DNA of 64,000 nt from Helicobacter colisuis. GTDB lineage: Bacteria; Campylobacterota; Campylobacteria; Campylobacterales; Helicobacteraceae. The position numbers and the translations under genes are program-made. Where the stretch lies: NCBI RefSeq assembly GCF_023646285.1, contig NZ_JAMOKX010000004.1, positions 62,001 through 126,000 of the forward strand. The letters are read 5' to 3'. Under the pieces are notes generated by a model. That model searched no databases. It saw only the letters and a program-made list of their open reading frames with translations, and was not told the origin of the DNA. Numbering within the stretch: position 1 is the stretch's first letter; the number at the start of each line of letters is the position of its first letter. This document shows, one piece after another, positions 1-8,707 of the stretch.

Positions 1-603
1 ACTAAAGCACAAAGTATTCGGCTTGAGAATAGCCAAACTTTGCAAATCATCAAAGGTCAGTATAAAATTGAAAAAATCAGTGTAGATCCAAGCAAAGCCA
101 AACCCAACAAAGCTAATCAACAAAGAATCTCCAAAGAAAGAGAAGAAGCTAGTAAAATTTATCAAACTTACACTAAGGGATACTATTGGAAAAAGCCCTT
201 TATCTATCCTATGAAAAGTAAAATTACTAGTGAATTTGGCAATGCAAGAGTGTTTAATCAAGAAGTAAAAAGCTATCATAGCGGAACAGATTTTAGAGCT
301 GCTATTGGAACACCAATTTATGCGAGTAATAGCGGCAAGGTCGTGATTGCAAAAGATAGATTCTTAGCAGGAAAATCTGTAGTAATTGACCATGGAGAAG
401 GAATTTTTAGCATGTATTATCATTGCAGTGAAATCAAAGTCAAAGAAGGCACTAGAGTAAAACAAGGCGAACTCATTGCACTAAGCGGTAATACAGGTAG
501 AGTAAGTGGTCCGCATTTGCATTTTGGGATTTTGGTGCGTGGGGCACAGATTGATCCAATTGATTTTATTGCCAAAATCAATGCATCTCTAAAAGGGAAC
601 TAA
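1..603 (+). CDS. csd3: M23 (LytM) peptidoglycan endopeptidase, Csd3-like, 5' end missing
   Basis: The frame is open from base 1, so the true start lies left of the window; an in-frame TTG at 40 exists but nothing supports it as a start. The visible 200 residues hold a complete M23 domain: the zinc motif HSGTDF (His codon at 277) and the closing HLHFG motif (His codons at 513 and 519). Family members are periplasmic zinc endopeptidases or carboxypeptidases that trim peptidoglycan cross-links. H. pylori Csd3 (HP0506) does this to set helical shape, and there too it is followed by the aldolase-fold gene HP0507, as here. The assignment to Csd3 rests on that context as well as the domain. The next gene starts 1 bp after the stop codon. 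Confidence 0.8.
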   Translation, partial: TKAQSIRLENSQTLQIIKGQYKIEKISVDPSKAKPNKANQQRISKEREEASKIYQTYTKGYYWKKPFIYPMKSKITSEFGNARVFNQEVKSYHSGTDFRAAIGTPIYASNSGKVVIAKDRFLAGKSVVIDHGEGIFSMYYHCSEIKVKEGTRVKQGELIALSGNTGRVSGPHLHFGILVRGAQIDPIDFIAKINASLKGN

Positions 604-604
604 A

Positions 605-1207
605 ATGGAGAAAATATTTCAAGATTTAAAAACTATCTCTTTAGCAATGTTTCGGAAGAATTTCTTTGGAATCTTTCATGGTTCTATTTCAACAAAACTT
701 GAAGAAGGTCATTTTCTTATTAACAAAAAAGATGCGATTTTTGATGATTTAAATGAAGAATCGCTTATCACGCTCTATCACAAACAAGATTATCGCTGGC
801 AAGAAGCTAGTATGGACGCTTTTATTCATTCTTTACTTTATCAAAATATTCCTAATGCCAAATATATTGCCTATGGAATGCCTCCCTTTACGATAGCCTA
901 TACTCTCTCAAATAGTAAAATTACCCCAAAAGATTATTTTGGTTATAAGATTCTAGGCACCCTAGAAGTGTATGACCCAAAAGATTATGACAATTGGTAT
1001 GAAAGAGCAGATGTTGAAATCAATCGCTATTTCAAAGAAAATGATAAAAAAATTATGGTTATCAAAGGCTATGGCGTGTATGTGTATCATCGAGACTTGC
1101 AATATCTCTCAAAATTAATGGCGATTTTAGAAAATTCGTGTAAAGTCTTGCATTTTCATAGCATTTTAGAGGGCAATAAACCTTCTTATGAACTACTTGA
1201 CTTTTAA
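605..1207 (+). CDS. class II aldolase/adducin-fold protein, probably non-catalytic
   Basis: A 200-aa protein resembling the class II aldolase/adducin fold (HP0507-type). The N-terminal FFGIFHGSIS with KKDAIFDDL matches the family's GNxS region, and IMVIKGYGVYVYHRDL matches its C-terminal glycine-rich strand. The histidines that bind zinc in true aldolases are absent: where HxH is expected the sequence is YGM (residues 90-92), and the C-terminal position is Tyr (KGYG). I infer a structural or binding role rather than aldol chemistry. It begins 1 bp after the peptidase stop codon, so the pair is almost certainly one operon, and a link to cell-wall or shape biology is plausible but unproven. Confidence 0.6.
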   Translation: MEKIFQDLKTISLAMFRKNFFGIFHGSISTKLEEGHFLINKKDAIFDDLNEESLITLYHKQDYRWQEASMDAFIHSLLYQNIPNAKYIAYGMPPFTIAYTLSNSKITPKDYFGYKILGTLEVYDPKDYDNWYERADVEINRYFKENDKKIMVIKGYGVYVYHRDLQYLSKLMAILENSCKVLHFHSILEGNKPSYELLDF

Positions 1208-1236
1208 TGCTTGATTTTAAGGCAAGAAAAATTTGA

Positions 1237-1242
1237 TAAAAT
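1237..1242 (+). promoter_or_regulatory. predicted sigma-70 -10 box for metNIQ
   Basis: TAAAAT in an AT-rich stretch, about 30 bp upstream of the chosen metN ATG at 1274, predicting a leader of about 25 nt. Campylobacterota promoters often lack a clear -35 box, and none is seen here. It supports starting metN at 1274 rather than at the upstream TTG at 1211. Confidence 0.35.
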
Positions 1243-1273
1243 TACAAAATTATGTAGCAATTCAAGGGTTTTA

Positions 1274-2233
1274 ATGGATTTTATAGAAGTTAGAGAATTA
1301 TACAAAAATTACGGAAAACTTGAAGTCTTAAAAAATATTCATTTAAATGTTAAAAAAGGCTCGATTTTTGGACTTGTAGGGCATAGCGGAGCAGGAAAAA
1401 GCACACTGCTTAGAACTTTTAATGGACTAGAATCTATCAATCACGGAAGCATTAAAATTGGTGAAGTGGAGATTAATCGCTTAGATTCCAAAAACATGAG
1501 ACATTTTAGAAAAAAGGTTGGAATGATTTTTCAAAACTTCTCTTTAATGGCGCGTAAAAATGTCTATGAAAATATCATTTTACCTTTGGAGTGTTGGGGA
1601 GAAAATATTGATAAAAATCGCGTTGAAAAACTAGTGGAATTAGTGGGTTTGCAAGACAAAATGAAATTTTATCCTAGCCAGCTAAGTGGCGGACAAAAAC
1701 AAAGAGTTGCTATTGCAAGGGCTTTAGTGATGAATCCTGATTTACTTTTAAGCGATGAAGCCACTAGCGCATTAGATCCCTCCACAACAAACTCAATCTT
1801 AGAACTTTTATCGCAAATCAATCAAGAAATTAAAGTAACTATTGTGCTAGTAACTCACGAAATGGAAGTGGTAAAAAAAATCTGTCAAGAAGCGGCTTTT
1901 ATGGAAAATGGAGAGATTATCAAAAGCGGTCATATTGAATCCCTCTTTTTAGAGCCTGATAAAAAAATGCGAGATTTTTTGGGAGAAAATGAAATTTTAC
2001 CTCCAAATGGTATTAATATCCGAATCTATTTCCCCAAAGAAGTAGCACAAAACCCAATCATCACTCAAATGGCAAGAGAATTGCAGGTGGATTTTAATAT
2101 CGTATGGGGAAATTTAGAATCTTTTGGCGGAATCGCCTTAGGAGTGCTTGTAATTAATATTAAACAAGAATTTTTAGAGCAAGTTTGTGCATTTCTAACC
2201 CAAAGTGGCACACGCTGGGAAATTGTGGAGTAA
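1274..2233 (+). CDS. metN: methionine ABC transporter ATP-binding protein MetN
   Basis: The ATPase of the D/L-methionine importer, acting on the cytoplasmic face with MetI and the lipoprotein MetQ. In order it shows Walker A (GHSGAGKST), the ABC signature (LSGGQKQR), Walker B (LLLSDEATSALD) and the switch His in LVTHEME. About 85 C-terminal residues form the NIL domain, which senses methionine and inhibits transport in this family. The frame is open upstream to a TTG at 1211, but ATG 1274 (MDFIEVREL) matches the family N-terminus and follows an AAGGG ribosome site and a predicted promoter. metI follows after 3 bp. Confidence 0.93.
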   Translation: MDFIEVRELYKNYGKLEVLKNIHLNVKKGSIFGLVGHSGAGKSTLLRTFNGLESINHGSIKIGEVEINRLDSKNMRHFRKKVGMIFQNFSLMARKNVYENIILPLECWGENIDKNRVEKLVELVGLQDKMKFYPSQLSGGQKQRVAIARALVMNPDLLLSDEATSALDPSTTNSILELLSQINQEIKVTIVLVTHEMEVVKKICQEAAFMENGEIIKSGHIESLFLEPDKKMRDFLGENEILPPNGINIRIYFPKEVAQNPIITQMARELQVDFNIVWGNLESFGGIALGVLVINIKQEFLEQVCAFLTQSGTRWEIVE

Positions 2234-2236
2234 AAA

Positions 2237-2887
2237 ATGGATATAAAATTACTTAAATTACTTTTAGAAGCGACTTTAGACACCTTATATATGAGTATTA
2301 TTGCAACAACAATTGCAACTGCCCTAGCAGTGATTCCAGCAATCTTATTAGTTTTGTGTAGCCCTAGTGGCTTAAAACCCAATGCGATTATTTACCGAAC
2401 TTTAGACACTATTACTAATACATTACGCTCTTTTCCTTTTTTGATTTTAATGGTTGTTTTATTTCCTTTTACTCAATGGATTCTTGGTAAAAGTATTGGT
2501 GCAACTGCAGCTATTGTGCCACTTAGTATTGGTGCAGCTCCCTTTATTGTGCGCATCATTGAAGGGGCGCTAAAAGAAGTAGATAAAGATATCATAGAAG
2601 CCGCACAAAGTTTTGGCGCAAGTCATTTCCAAATTATTTTCAGAATTATGCTCATTGAAGCTCTACCTAGCATTGTTTCTGGAATCACACTTGCTTTGAT
2701 TCTTGTGATTGGATTTAGCGCTATGGCAGGTGCTGTTGGCGGTGGAGGGCTTGGCGATATTGCAATCAAATATGGATATTATAGATTCCAAAGTGATATT
2801 ATGGTATATACCGTTGTGATTTTAATTTTTCTTGTGCAGATTATTCAAAGTTTTGGGGATTTTCTGTATAAAAAATTAAAACACTAG
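2237..2887 (+). CDS. metI: methionine ABC transporter permease MetI
   Basis: A 216-aa inner-membrane protein with about five hydrophobic segments, usual for MetI. The cytoplasmic EAA loop that docks on MetN is visible as EAAQSFGASHFQIIFRI near residues 123-139. The start lies 3 bp after metN and the substrate-binding gene follows 22 bp later, giving the standard metN-metI-metQ order. Confidence 0.92.
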   Translation: MDIKLLKLLLEATLDTLYMSIIATTIATALAVIPAILLVLCSPSGLKPNAIIYRTLDTITNTLRSFPFLILMVVLFPFTQWILGKSIGATAAIVPLSIGAAPFIVRIIEGALKEVDKDIIEAAQSFGASHFQIIFRIMLIEALPSIVSGITLALILVIGFSAMAGAVGGGGLGDIAIKYGYYRFQSDIMVYTVVILIFLVQIIQSFGDFLYKKLKH

Positions 2888-2909
2888 CTTAACAAAAGAA
2901 AGGTAAAAA

Positions 2910-3722
2910 ATGATTAAAAAAATTTTAGGTATCTGCGGACTTACAGGATTATTGGTCTTTAGCGGTTGTGGTGATTCTAAAGAAAGCACAGCAACGCAAA
3001 CCACTGAAACAAAATTAATAGTAGGAGCCACTCCAGAGCCACACGCAATTCTTTTACAAGAAATAGCGCCTAAATTAAAAAGTGAGGGCATAACTCTAGA
3101 AATCAAAGAATTTACAGACTATGTAACTCCTAATCTATCACTCAACGATGGTTCATTAGATGCAAATTTCTTCCAACACAAACCTTATTTGGATTCATTT
3201 AATAAAGAAAGAGGGACTAATTTAGTAAGTGTTGCTAATATCCATTTAGAGCCAATGGGTGTGTATTCCAACAAAATCAAAAGTCTTGATGAGTTAAAAG
3301 AAGGCGATTTAGTTTCTTTGCCTAATGATCCTTCAAATGGTGCTAGAGCATTGAGAGTTTTAGAAGCTAATGGAGTGATTAAACTCAAAGAGGGAGTAGA
3401 GCTTGTTTCTGCACAAGATATTGTAGAGAATCCCAAAAAATTAAATTTTAAAGAAATGGATGCACCTCAACTTGCTAGAGCTTTAAATGATGTAACTATT
3501 TCTGTTATTAACACAAATTTTGCACTTTTAGCTGGATTAAATCCGCTTGATGATGCGATTGCTTTAGAATCAAAAGAATCTCCTTTTGCAAATATCGTCG
3601 TAGTTAAAGCAGGTAGAGAAAATGATGCTGCTATCCAAAAGCTAGTTCAAGCGCTCCAAAGTCAAGAAATAAAAGACTTTATCCTAGAAAAATACAAAGG
3701 TGCGATTCTCCCTAGCTTCTAA
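2910..3722 (+). CDS. metQ: methionine-binding lipoprotein MetQ (NlpA family)
   Basis: A 270-aa NlpA-family substrate-binding protein. The first 20 residues form a lipoprotein signal peptide ending VFSGC, so the mature protein would be lipid-anchored at Cys20. Family features include VGATPEPHAILL, the conserved aromatic region NFFQHKPYL, and VSLPNDPSNGARAL. It captures methionine in the periplasm for MetI-MetN. It is the last gene of the operon; a strong hairpin follows immediately. Closely related NlpA proteins can bind other small ligands, but the operon argues for methionine. Confidence 0.9.
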   Translation: MIKKILGICGLTGLLVFSGCGDSKESTATQTTETKLIVGATPEPHAILLQEIAPKLKSEGITLEIKEFTDYVTPNLSLNDGSLDANFFQHKPYLDSFNKERGTNLVSVANIHLEPMGVYSNKIKSLDELKEGDLVSLPNDPSNGARALRVLEANGVIKLKEGVELVSAQDIVENPKKLNFKEMDAPQLARALNDVTISVINTNFALLAGLNPLDDAIALESKESPFANIVVVKAGRENDAAIQKLVQALQSQEIKDFILEKYKGAILPSF

Positions 3723-3730
3723 GCAAAATT

Positions 3731-3754
3731 TAAACCCCAATCCTTTGGGGTTTA
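3731..3754. terminator. bidirectional terminator between metQ and rpe
   Basis: A perfect 9-bp inverted repeat (3731-3739 with 3746-3754) around a 6-nt loop, with A's and T's at its edges so that either strand gives a short U run. The right arm includes the rpe stop codon (3752-3754), so the hairpin serves both convergent genes. Confidence 0.75.
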
Positions 3755-4387
3755 TCTAAGCAAATCGATGCGTTCTTTGTAGTTACCATTAAAAATATAG
3801 CTTCCTGCAACCACAATATCCACGCCACTATCCTTTAAATCTGCGATATTTTGATCACTTACTCCACCATCAACTTCAATAAGACAGCGAGGATTCTTCA
3901 TTTCAATTTTATCTTTTAAGCATTTAATTTTTTCCAAAACATTTGGGATAAATTTTTGCCCACCAAAACCCGGATTCACACTCATAACTAAAACCATATC
4001 CACATATTCTAATAAATAATCAATACTCTCCAAAGTCGTGTGTGGATTAAGAACAATCGCTGGAGAAATCCCATAATCGCGTATTTTCTGGACAAGGCGA
4101 TTGGCGTGTTTTTCTTCTTCAATATGAAAAGAAAGATATTTTGGCTTTAGGGGCGCAAACAAATCAACAAAAAAGCTATTATTTTGAACCATTAAATGAA
4201 TATCAAGTGGCTTAGTCGCGATTTTTGCAACCGAATCTACAATCATTGGTCCCATTGTAAGATTAGGGACAAAATGCCCATCCATAACATCAATATGTAT
4301 AAAATCACAACCCGCCTCGCAAATAGCCTTTATCTCATCATTAAGTTTGCCAAAATCTGCAGAAAGAATGCTTGGAGCTACTAACAT
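3752..4387 (-). CDS. rpe: ribulose-phosphate 3-epimerase
   Basis: Interconverts D-ribulose 5-phosphate and D-xylulose 5-phosphate in the non-oxidative pentose phosphate pathway. The 211-aa TIM barrel shows family signatures: APSILSADFGKL at the N-terminus, HIDVMDGHFVPN (metal and phosphate region), HLMV, MSVNPGFGGQ and the catalytic EVDGGV. It is a single gene convergent with metQ and divergent from fbp. The pairing with fbp is a carbon-metabolism neighbourhood. Confidence 0.93.
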   Translation of the reverse strand: MLVAPSILSADFGKLNDEIKAICEAGCDFIHIDVMDGHFVPNLTMGPMIVDSVAKIATKPLDIHLMVQNNSFFVDLFAPLKPKYLSFHIEEEKHANRLVQKIRDYGISPAIVLNPHTTLESIDYLLEYVDMVLVMSVNPGFGGQKFIPNVLEKIKCLKDKIEMKNPRCLIEVDGGVSDQNIADLKDSGVDIVVAGSYIFNGNYKERIDLLR

Positions 4388-4413
4388 AATTTGCCTTTGT
4401 TAAAAAATAAGTA

Positions 4414-4419
4414 ATTTTA
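4414..4419 (-). promoter_or_regulatory. predicted -10 box for rpe
   Basis: TAAAAT on the minus strand, 27 bp upstream of the rpe start, in AT-rich sequence with no clear -35 element. Confidence 0.3.
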
Positions 4420-4483
4420 GCAAAAAAGTAGAAATATCTTTCTAAAATACCACGCAATAAGCCATAAAAAACATATTTTTAGA

Positions 4484-4489
4484 TATAAT
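4484..4489 (+). promoter_or_regulatory. sigma-70 -10 box for the fbp-metG operon
   Basis: A consensus TATAAT, 28 bp upstream of the fbp ATG, preceded by T-rich sequence as usual for Campylobacterota promoters. A TTTGGAG ribosome site lies between it and the ATG. Confidence 0.55.
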
Positions 4490-4516
4490 TGAGCATTATT
4501 TTTTTGGAGTTTTAGA

Positions 4517-5377
4517 ATGCAAAAACAATTACAACAAGATTTAGAAAGTATTTTTGCAATCATAAAAAATGCCTCATTAAAAGTGTATGAGGTGCTTAAA
4601 GAAAGTATGGGTGAATACACGCAAACCACAAATAAAACAGGTGATTTACAACTTCAAGCCGATGTATTAGCCGATAAGGTTTTTCAAGATTCTCTAAAAG
4701 ATTTAAAAATCATTAGACAAATTTGTAGCGAAGAGCAAGAAGGGGCAGTTAGATTTTACGATGATGGCATTTATAGTATTGCCTATGATCCGCTTGATGG
4801 ATCTTCATTAATGGGTGCAAATTTAAGTGTTGGGAGCATTGTTGGAATCTACAAGGGAGATTTTTTGCCACAAAATTTAATCGCTGCTGCCTATGTTGTC
4901 TATGGAATGGTGGTGGGGATTGGATTTGCTTCTACACTCAAAGAGGGTGTGGATTATTATATTTTTAATGGCAAAGATTTTGAACTGCAGAAGATCCTAA
5001 AACTCAAAGAAAAAGGCAAACTCAATGCCACTGGTGGAACCCAAAAATATTGGAGCAAAGAACACAAAGTCAAGATAGAATCACTCTTTAATCAAGGCTA
5101 TCGTTTGCGATATAGCGGTGGAATGGTGCCAGATTTACACCACATTTTAATCAAAGGGGGCGGTTTATTTTCTTATCCAAGCACTCAAGATTCACCTAAA
5201 GGAAAATTGCGAATGCTTTTTGAAGTTTTTCCTTTTGCCTTTATTTTCAAACGTGCAGGTGGAGAAGCTATTGATGGGAAAAATGATCTCTTGACACTCA
5301 CTCCAGAGCACTTACACGATACAACACCTTGTTTTTTAGGAAGCAAGGAGGAGATAGATTTTGTCAGAAGTCATTGA
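4517..5377 (+). CDS. fbp: fructose-1,6-bisphosphatase, class 1
   Basis: Hydrolyses fructose 1,6-bisphosphate to fructose 6-phosphate, the committed gluconeogenic step, needed in organisms of this group that grow on amino and organic acids. The metal-binding signature YDPLDGSS and an upstream SEEQEG are present, as is the C-terminal FKRAGGEAIDG. At 286 aa it is a little shorter than the E. coli enzyme but normal for this phylum. It overlaps the next gene by 17 bp. The order fbp, small protein, metG also occurs in Campylobacter jejuni (Cj0840c-Cj0838c). Confidence 0.92.
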   Translation: MQKQLQQDLESIFAIIKNASLKVYEVLKESMGEYTQTTNKTGDLQLQADVLADKVFQDSLKDLKIIRQICSEEQEGAVRFYDDGIYSIAYDPLDGSSLMGANLSVGSIVGIYKGDFLPQNLIAAAYVVYGMVVGIGFASTLKEGVDYYIFNGKDFELQKILKLKEKGKLNATGGTQKYWSKEHKVKIESLFNQGYRLRYSGGMVPDLHHILIKGGGLFSYPSTQDSPKGKLRMLFEVFPFAFIFKRAGGEAIDGKNDLLTLTPEHLHDTTPCFLGSKEEIDFVRSH

Positions 5378-5669
5378 GAATACAGAAATAGCACTAAGGG
5401 ATTTAAAAGAATGCCAAACTCAACATAGCATCTCTAGTTGTGAATTCTGCAAAGAAGCATCAAGATGTGAAAAAAAAGAAAATTTTGAACAAATGGTAAT
5501 TTTAAATCTTCAAGAAAATACTAAAACCTTGCAAGAATGTCAAAGAGAGCAAAATTTTTCAAGCTGTTTGCTTTGTCAAAAAGTTTTAAATTGCGCCACA
5601 AGGAATCGCTATGTTAATGCGGTTTATTTAAGTATGAATAAAGGAAACGGAGGAAATTTTGAATTCTAA
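5361..5669 (+). CDS. small protein with two identical-spacing four-cysteine repeats
   Basis: A 102-aa protein of unknown function starting at TTG, chosen because a strong AAGGAGGAG ribosome site sits 8 nt upstream inside fbp. It contains two tandem copies of the same cysteine pattern, C-x8-C-x2-C-x5-C: Cys 18, 27, 30, 36 and Cys 60, 69, 72, 78, each preceded by a similar segment (LRDLKEC and TKTLQEC). Such a duplicated four-Cys unit could bind a metal or FeS cluster or form disulfides; with no signal peptide, metal binding in the cytoplasm is the likelier reading. It overlaps both fbp and metG. A homologue sits in the same place in C. jejuni (Cj0839c). Confidence 0.75.
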   Translation: MSEVIENTEIALRDLKECQTQHSISSCEFCKEASRCEKKENFEQMVILNLQENTKTLQECQREQNFSSCLLCQKVLNCATRNRYVNAVYLSMNKGNGGNFEF

Positions 5670-7611
5670 ATTTTATGTAACAACCCCGATTTATTATGTT
5701 AATGATGTCCCTCACATTGGACATGCTTATACAACAATTATCGCAGATACTTTAGCACGATACCACCGAATACAAAACAAAGAGGTTTGGTTTCTAACAG
5801 GCACCGATGAACACGGACAAAAAATTCAACAATCTGCAGAAAAAAACAATAAAAACCCCAAAGAATATGTAGATGAAATTTCTGCAAAGTTTAAGAATCT
5901 TTGGGATAGTTTTGATATTAGCTATGATGCCTTTATCCGCACAACAGATTCTTACCACAAAGAGAGTGTAAGAAATGTATTTTCTAAAATGTTTAAAAAG
6001 GGGGATATTTACAAAGGTGAATATGAAGGGAATTATTGCATTTCTTGTGAATCTTTTTTCGCAAAATCTCAACTTATTAACCAAAAAAATTGCCCTGATT
6101 GTGGAAAAGAAACAACTCTTTTGAAAGAAGAAAGTTATTTTTTCAAATTAAGTGCTTATGAAGATAAGTTATTACAATGGATTGAATCTAACCCTAACTG
6201 CATTCTGCCAAAAATGCGTCGCAATGAAGTCATTAATTTTATCAAAGAAGGTTTAGAGGATTTATCAATCACACGAACTAGCTTTGATTGGGGTATTAAG
6301 CTACCTAGTGAAATTGGAGGCAATGATTCTAAATTTGTCATGTATGTATGGCTTGATGCATTGGTTAATTATCTTAGTGCCTTAGGCTATGAAAACTCCA
6401 AAGAAAACAAAATGGAATTTTGGCCTGCAAATTATCATCTTGTTGGTAAGGATATTTTGAGATTCCACGCGGTGTATTGGCCAGCATTTTTGATGAGCTT
6501 AGAGTTGCCTTTGCCAAAGCATATTGCTGCGCATGGTTGGTGGACTAAAGAGGGTGCAAAGATGAGCAAAAGCGTTGGCAATGTTGTCAATCCAAGAGAA
6601 GTTGTTGATTCTTATGGTATGGATTGTTTTAGGTATTTTGTATTGCGTGAAGTGCCTTTTGGACAAGATGGAGATTTCTCACAAAAAGCCCTAATCGAAA
6701 GATTCAATGCTGATTTGGGAAATGATTTAGGCAATCTTTTAAATCGCCTTTTGGGAATGGGAGCAAAGTATTTTAATAATTCTTTACAAATTGATTCTAA
6801 AAGCTACCAAGAATCTTTTGCAACTGAATCTGCGACAATAAAAACAATCTTAGGAAATCTTGAAAATTTTATGAGTGAAGTGCAGATTCATCGTTATTTA
6901 GAAGAGTTATGGAAAATTTTTAGCCTAGGTAATGGAATCATTGCCAAAAAAGAGCCATGGAAGCTCATCAAAGAACAAAAAGAACAAGAAGTAGCAGAAC
7001 TTTTGATGTTTATTGCTAATCTACTCATCAAAGGCGCATTGTGTTTATATCCTTGTATGCCTGATTCTGCAGAGAAAATTTTAAGTGTTTTTGGACTTAG
7101 AGCTAGTGCGCAAAACTACTCTGATTTTATCTTAAATGATAAAATCTTAAGCCAAGTCTCCCTAAACCCTATCCCAGCGCTTTTCCCAAAAATTGAAGAA
7201 ATCCCTACAGAAACAAAAGAAGCAAATCCTAAAATTAGCGATAAATCAGCACCCAAAGAAACCCTAGAACCTCTGACAATAGAAAACCCTATTTCAAAAG
7301 AAGATTTCACCAAAGTAGAAATCAAAATAGGAACAATCATAGAAGCAGAAACTTTGCCAAAAAGCGAAAAACTCTTAAAGCTGAAAGTAGATCTAGGAGA
7401 AAGTCGTGCAAGACAAATCTTAGCAGGAATAAAAGCCTATTACACTCCACAAGACTTAATAGGTAAGCAAGTTTGTGTGTTAGCAAATCTAAAACCCGCT
7501 AAACTAATGGGAGAAATTAGCGAGGGAATGATTTTGGCTGCTAAAGATAGCGAGGGATTGTCTTTTATTATGCCACAAAACCCAAGAAAAAATGGAACTC
7601 AAATTACTTAA
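5659..7611 (+). CDS. metG: methionyl-tRNA synthetase
   Basis: Charges tRNA-Met. The TTG start is set by GGAGG 8 nt upstream and by the family N-terminus (KFYVTTPIYYVND). Domain order: class I catalytic core with the HIGH-type motif HIGH (VPHIGHAY); a zinc knuckle with CISC and CPDC near residues 128-148; the signature KMSKS at about residue 300; the anticodon-binding helical domain; and a C-terminal tRNA-binding OB-fold (KVEIKIGTIIEAE, LAGIKAYY). A 50-residue Glu/Pro/Lys-rich linker precedes that last domain. The 650-aa length fits a fused Trbp111-type MetG. Confidence 0.95.
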   Translation: MNSKFYVTTPIYYVNDVPHIGHAYTTIIADTLARYHRIQNKEVWFLTGTDEHGQKIQQSAEKNNKNPKEYVDEISAKFKNLWDSFDISYDAFIRTTDSYHKESVRNVFSKMFKKGDIYKGEYEGNYCISCESFFAKSQLINQKNCPDCGKETTLLKEESYFFKLSAYEDKLLQWIESNPNCILPKMRRNEVINFIKEGLEDLSITRTSFDWGIKLPSEIGGNDSKFVMYVWLDALVNYLSALGYENSKENKMEFWPANYHLVGKDILRFHAVYWPAFLMSLELPLPKHIAAHGWWTKEGAKMSKSVGNVVNPREVVDSYGMDCFRYFVLREVPFGQDGDFSQKALIERFNADLGNDLGNLLNRLLGMGAKYFNNSLQIDSKSYQESFATESATIKTILGNLENFMSEVQIHRYLEELWKIFSLGNGIIAKKEPWKLIKEQKEQEVAELLMFIANLLIKGALCLYPCMPDSAEKILSVFGLRASAQNYSDFILNDKILSQVSLNPIPALFPKIEEIPTETKEANPKISDKSAPKETLEPLTIENPISKEDFTKVEIKIGTIIEAETLPKSEKLLKLKVDLGESRARQILAGIKAYYTPQDLIGKQVCVLANLKPAKLMGEISEGMILAAKDSEGLSFIMPQNPRKNGTQIT

Positions 7612-7620
7612 AGGATTGTC

Positions 7621-8694
7621 GTGAAGAAAAAAGGAGTCCAAATTAGCGTTAATGAAATTGTTGAAGTTGCATTTGGAACACTTTTAAATCAGCCTAGCAT
7701 TTCATTTTTTAGCCAAATTTGCGATGATGTAGAAAAGGTCAAAAAGGGTGATTTATTTGTTGTCAAAGATTCAAAAGACATTCAAAAGGCTATTGAATTA
7801 GGCGCCTTTGGAATTCTCTTTAGTGGAGAAATTGCCATGGGAGATTCAGAAGTTGCTTGGATTAGCGTAGAAAACCTAGAAGAATCACTCTTAAGAATCT
7901 TAAGGCATTATTTGATTATCAATAATAAAATTTTATATTCGCTAAGCAATGAAGAATATGAATTAAGCCATCAAATTTTAGTCCGCAAAAAAGATTTTGC
8001 ATATTGCGAGGGATCTTTGGTAGAACTTATTTCTTTTGCGCTTGGAAGTGGGGAATTTGCATACATTCTCTATCACAATCAAGACAAAATAAAATTTGAA
8101 AAACTTCCACAATTACACCAAGAAATTAAAACCTTTGATTCTCAAAAAATACCCGATGAATCACTGCCCTTTGTTACAAATTCTTTCTCACTTTTTGGAA
8201 TTAAAATTTTCTATCAATCCATAGATTACACCCTACCTTTGCCAAAGCTATTTATTCAGCCATTAGCAAGAGTGATAAAGTTTGCAGAAGAACATTGTCT
8301 TAATGTGGATTTAGAAAAATTAGAAGGAATCTCAAGCTTTAAGCCTTTATATTTAGATGAAAGGGGATTTATCTCAAAACCTGGTGCTACTAATAAAGTG
8401 GTGCTAACTTGCACAGAGATTCATCTCTATGAGCAATTTTTGGCATATTTTAGTATGTATGCCAAATGGGCAAAGTTAATGCTTTTTATTCCCAAAATCT
8501 ATCAAGAGCTTTTTATGCCTTATGCAGAAGTTAAGACTTATACAAATAAACAAGAGTTATTTTCTTTGGTTTTGACGCAAAAATATAATTTTGCCTTAGT
8601 ATTTGGCGTTGATTTTAGGGAATTTGAAGAGCAATTTAGCGCCCAAGAAAAAGAGCAAAGCTTATTTGATTTAATTGATGAAGAAAAAAATTAA
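7621..8694 (+). CDS. unknown protein with a MurE/MurF-like N-terminal domain
   Basis: A 357-aa protein starting at GTG, 9 bp after metG and probably in its operon. Residues about 25-100 resemble the substrate-binding N-domain of MurE/MurF ligases: DDVEKVKKGDLFVV, then KAIELGAFGILFSG, then WISVENLEESLLRILR. No P-loop of the Mur ligase ATP-binding domain follows, and the remaining 250 residues match nothing I recognise. I infer it binds a nucleotide or cell-wall precursor without ligating it. A similar gene follows metG in C. jejuni (Cj0837c) and H. pylori. No signal peptide. Confidence 0.6.
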   Translation: MKKKGVQISVNEIVEVAFGTLLNQPSISFFSQICDDVEKVKKGDLFVVKDSKDIQKAIELGAFGILFSGEIAMGDSEVAWISVENLEESLLRILRHYLIINNKILYSLSNEEYELSHQILVRKKDFAYCEGSLVELISFALGSGEFAYILYHNQDKIKFEKLPQLHQEIKTFDSQKIPDESLPFVTNSFSLFGIKIFYQSIDYTLPLPKLFIQPLARVIKFAEEHCLNVDLEKLEGISSFKPLYLDERGFISKPGATNKVVLTCTEIHLYEQFLAYFSMYAKWAKLMLFIPKIYQELFMPYAEVKTYTNKQELFSLVLTQKYNFALVFGVDFREFEEQFSAQEKEQSLFDLIDEEKN

Positions 8695-8707
8695 TAAAAG
8701 GATGAAA

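Noticed and set aside
40..603. A complete gene for the M23 peptidase starting at TTG 40
   Set aside because: The frame is open to the window edge and no ribosome site precedes the TTG; treated as 5'-truncated.
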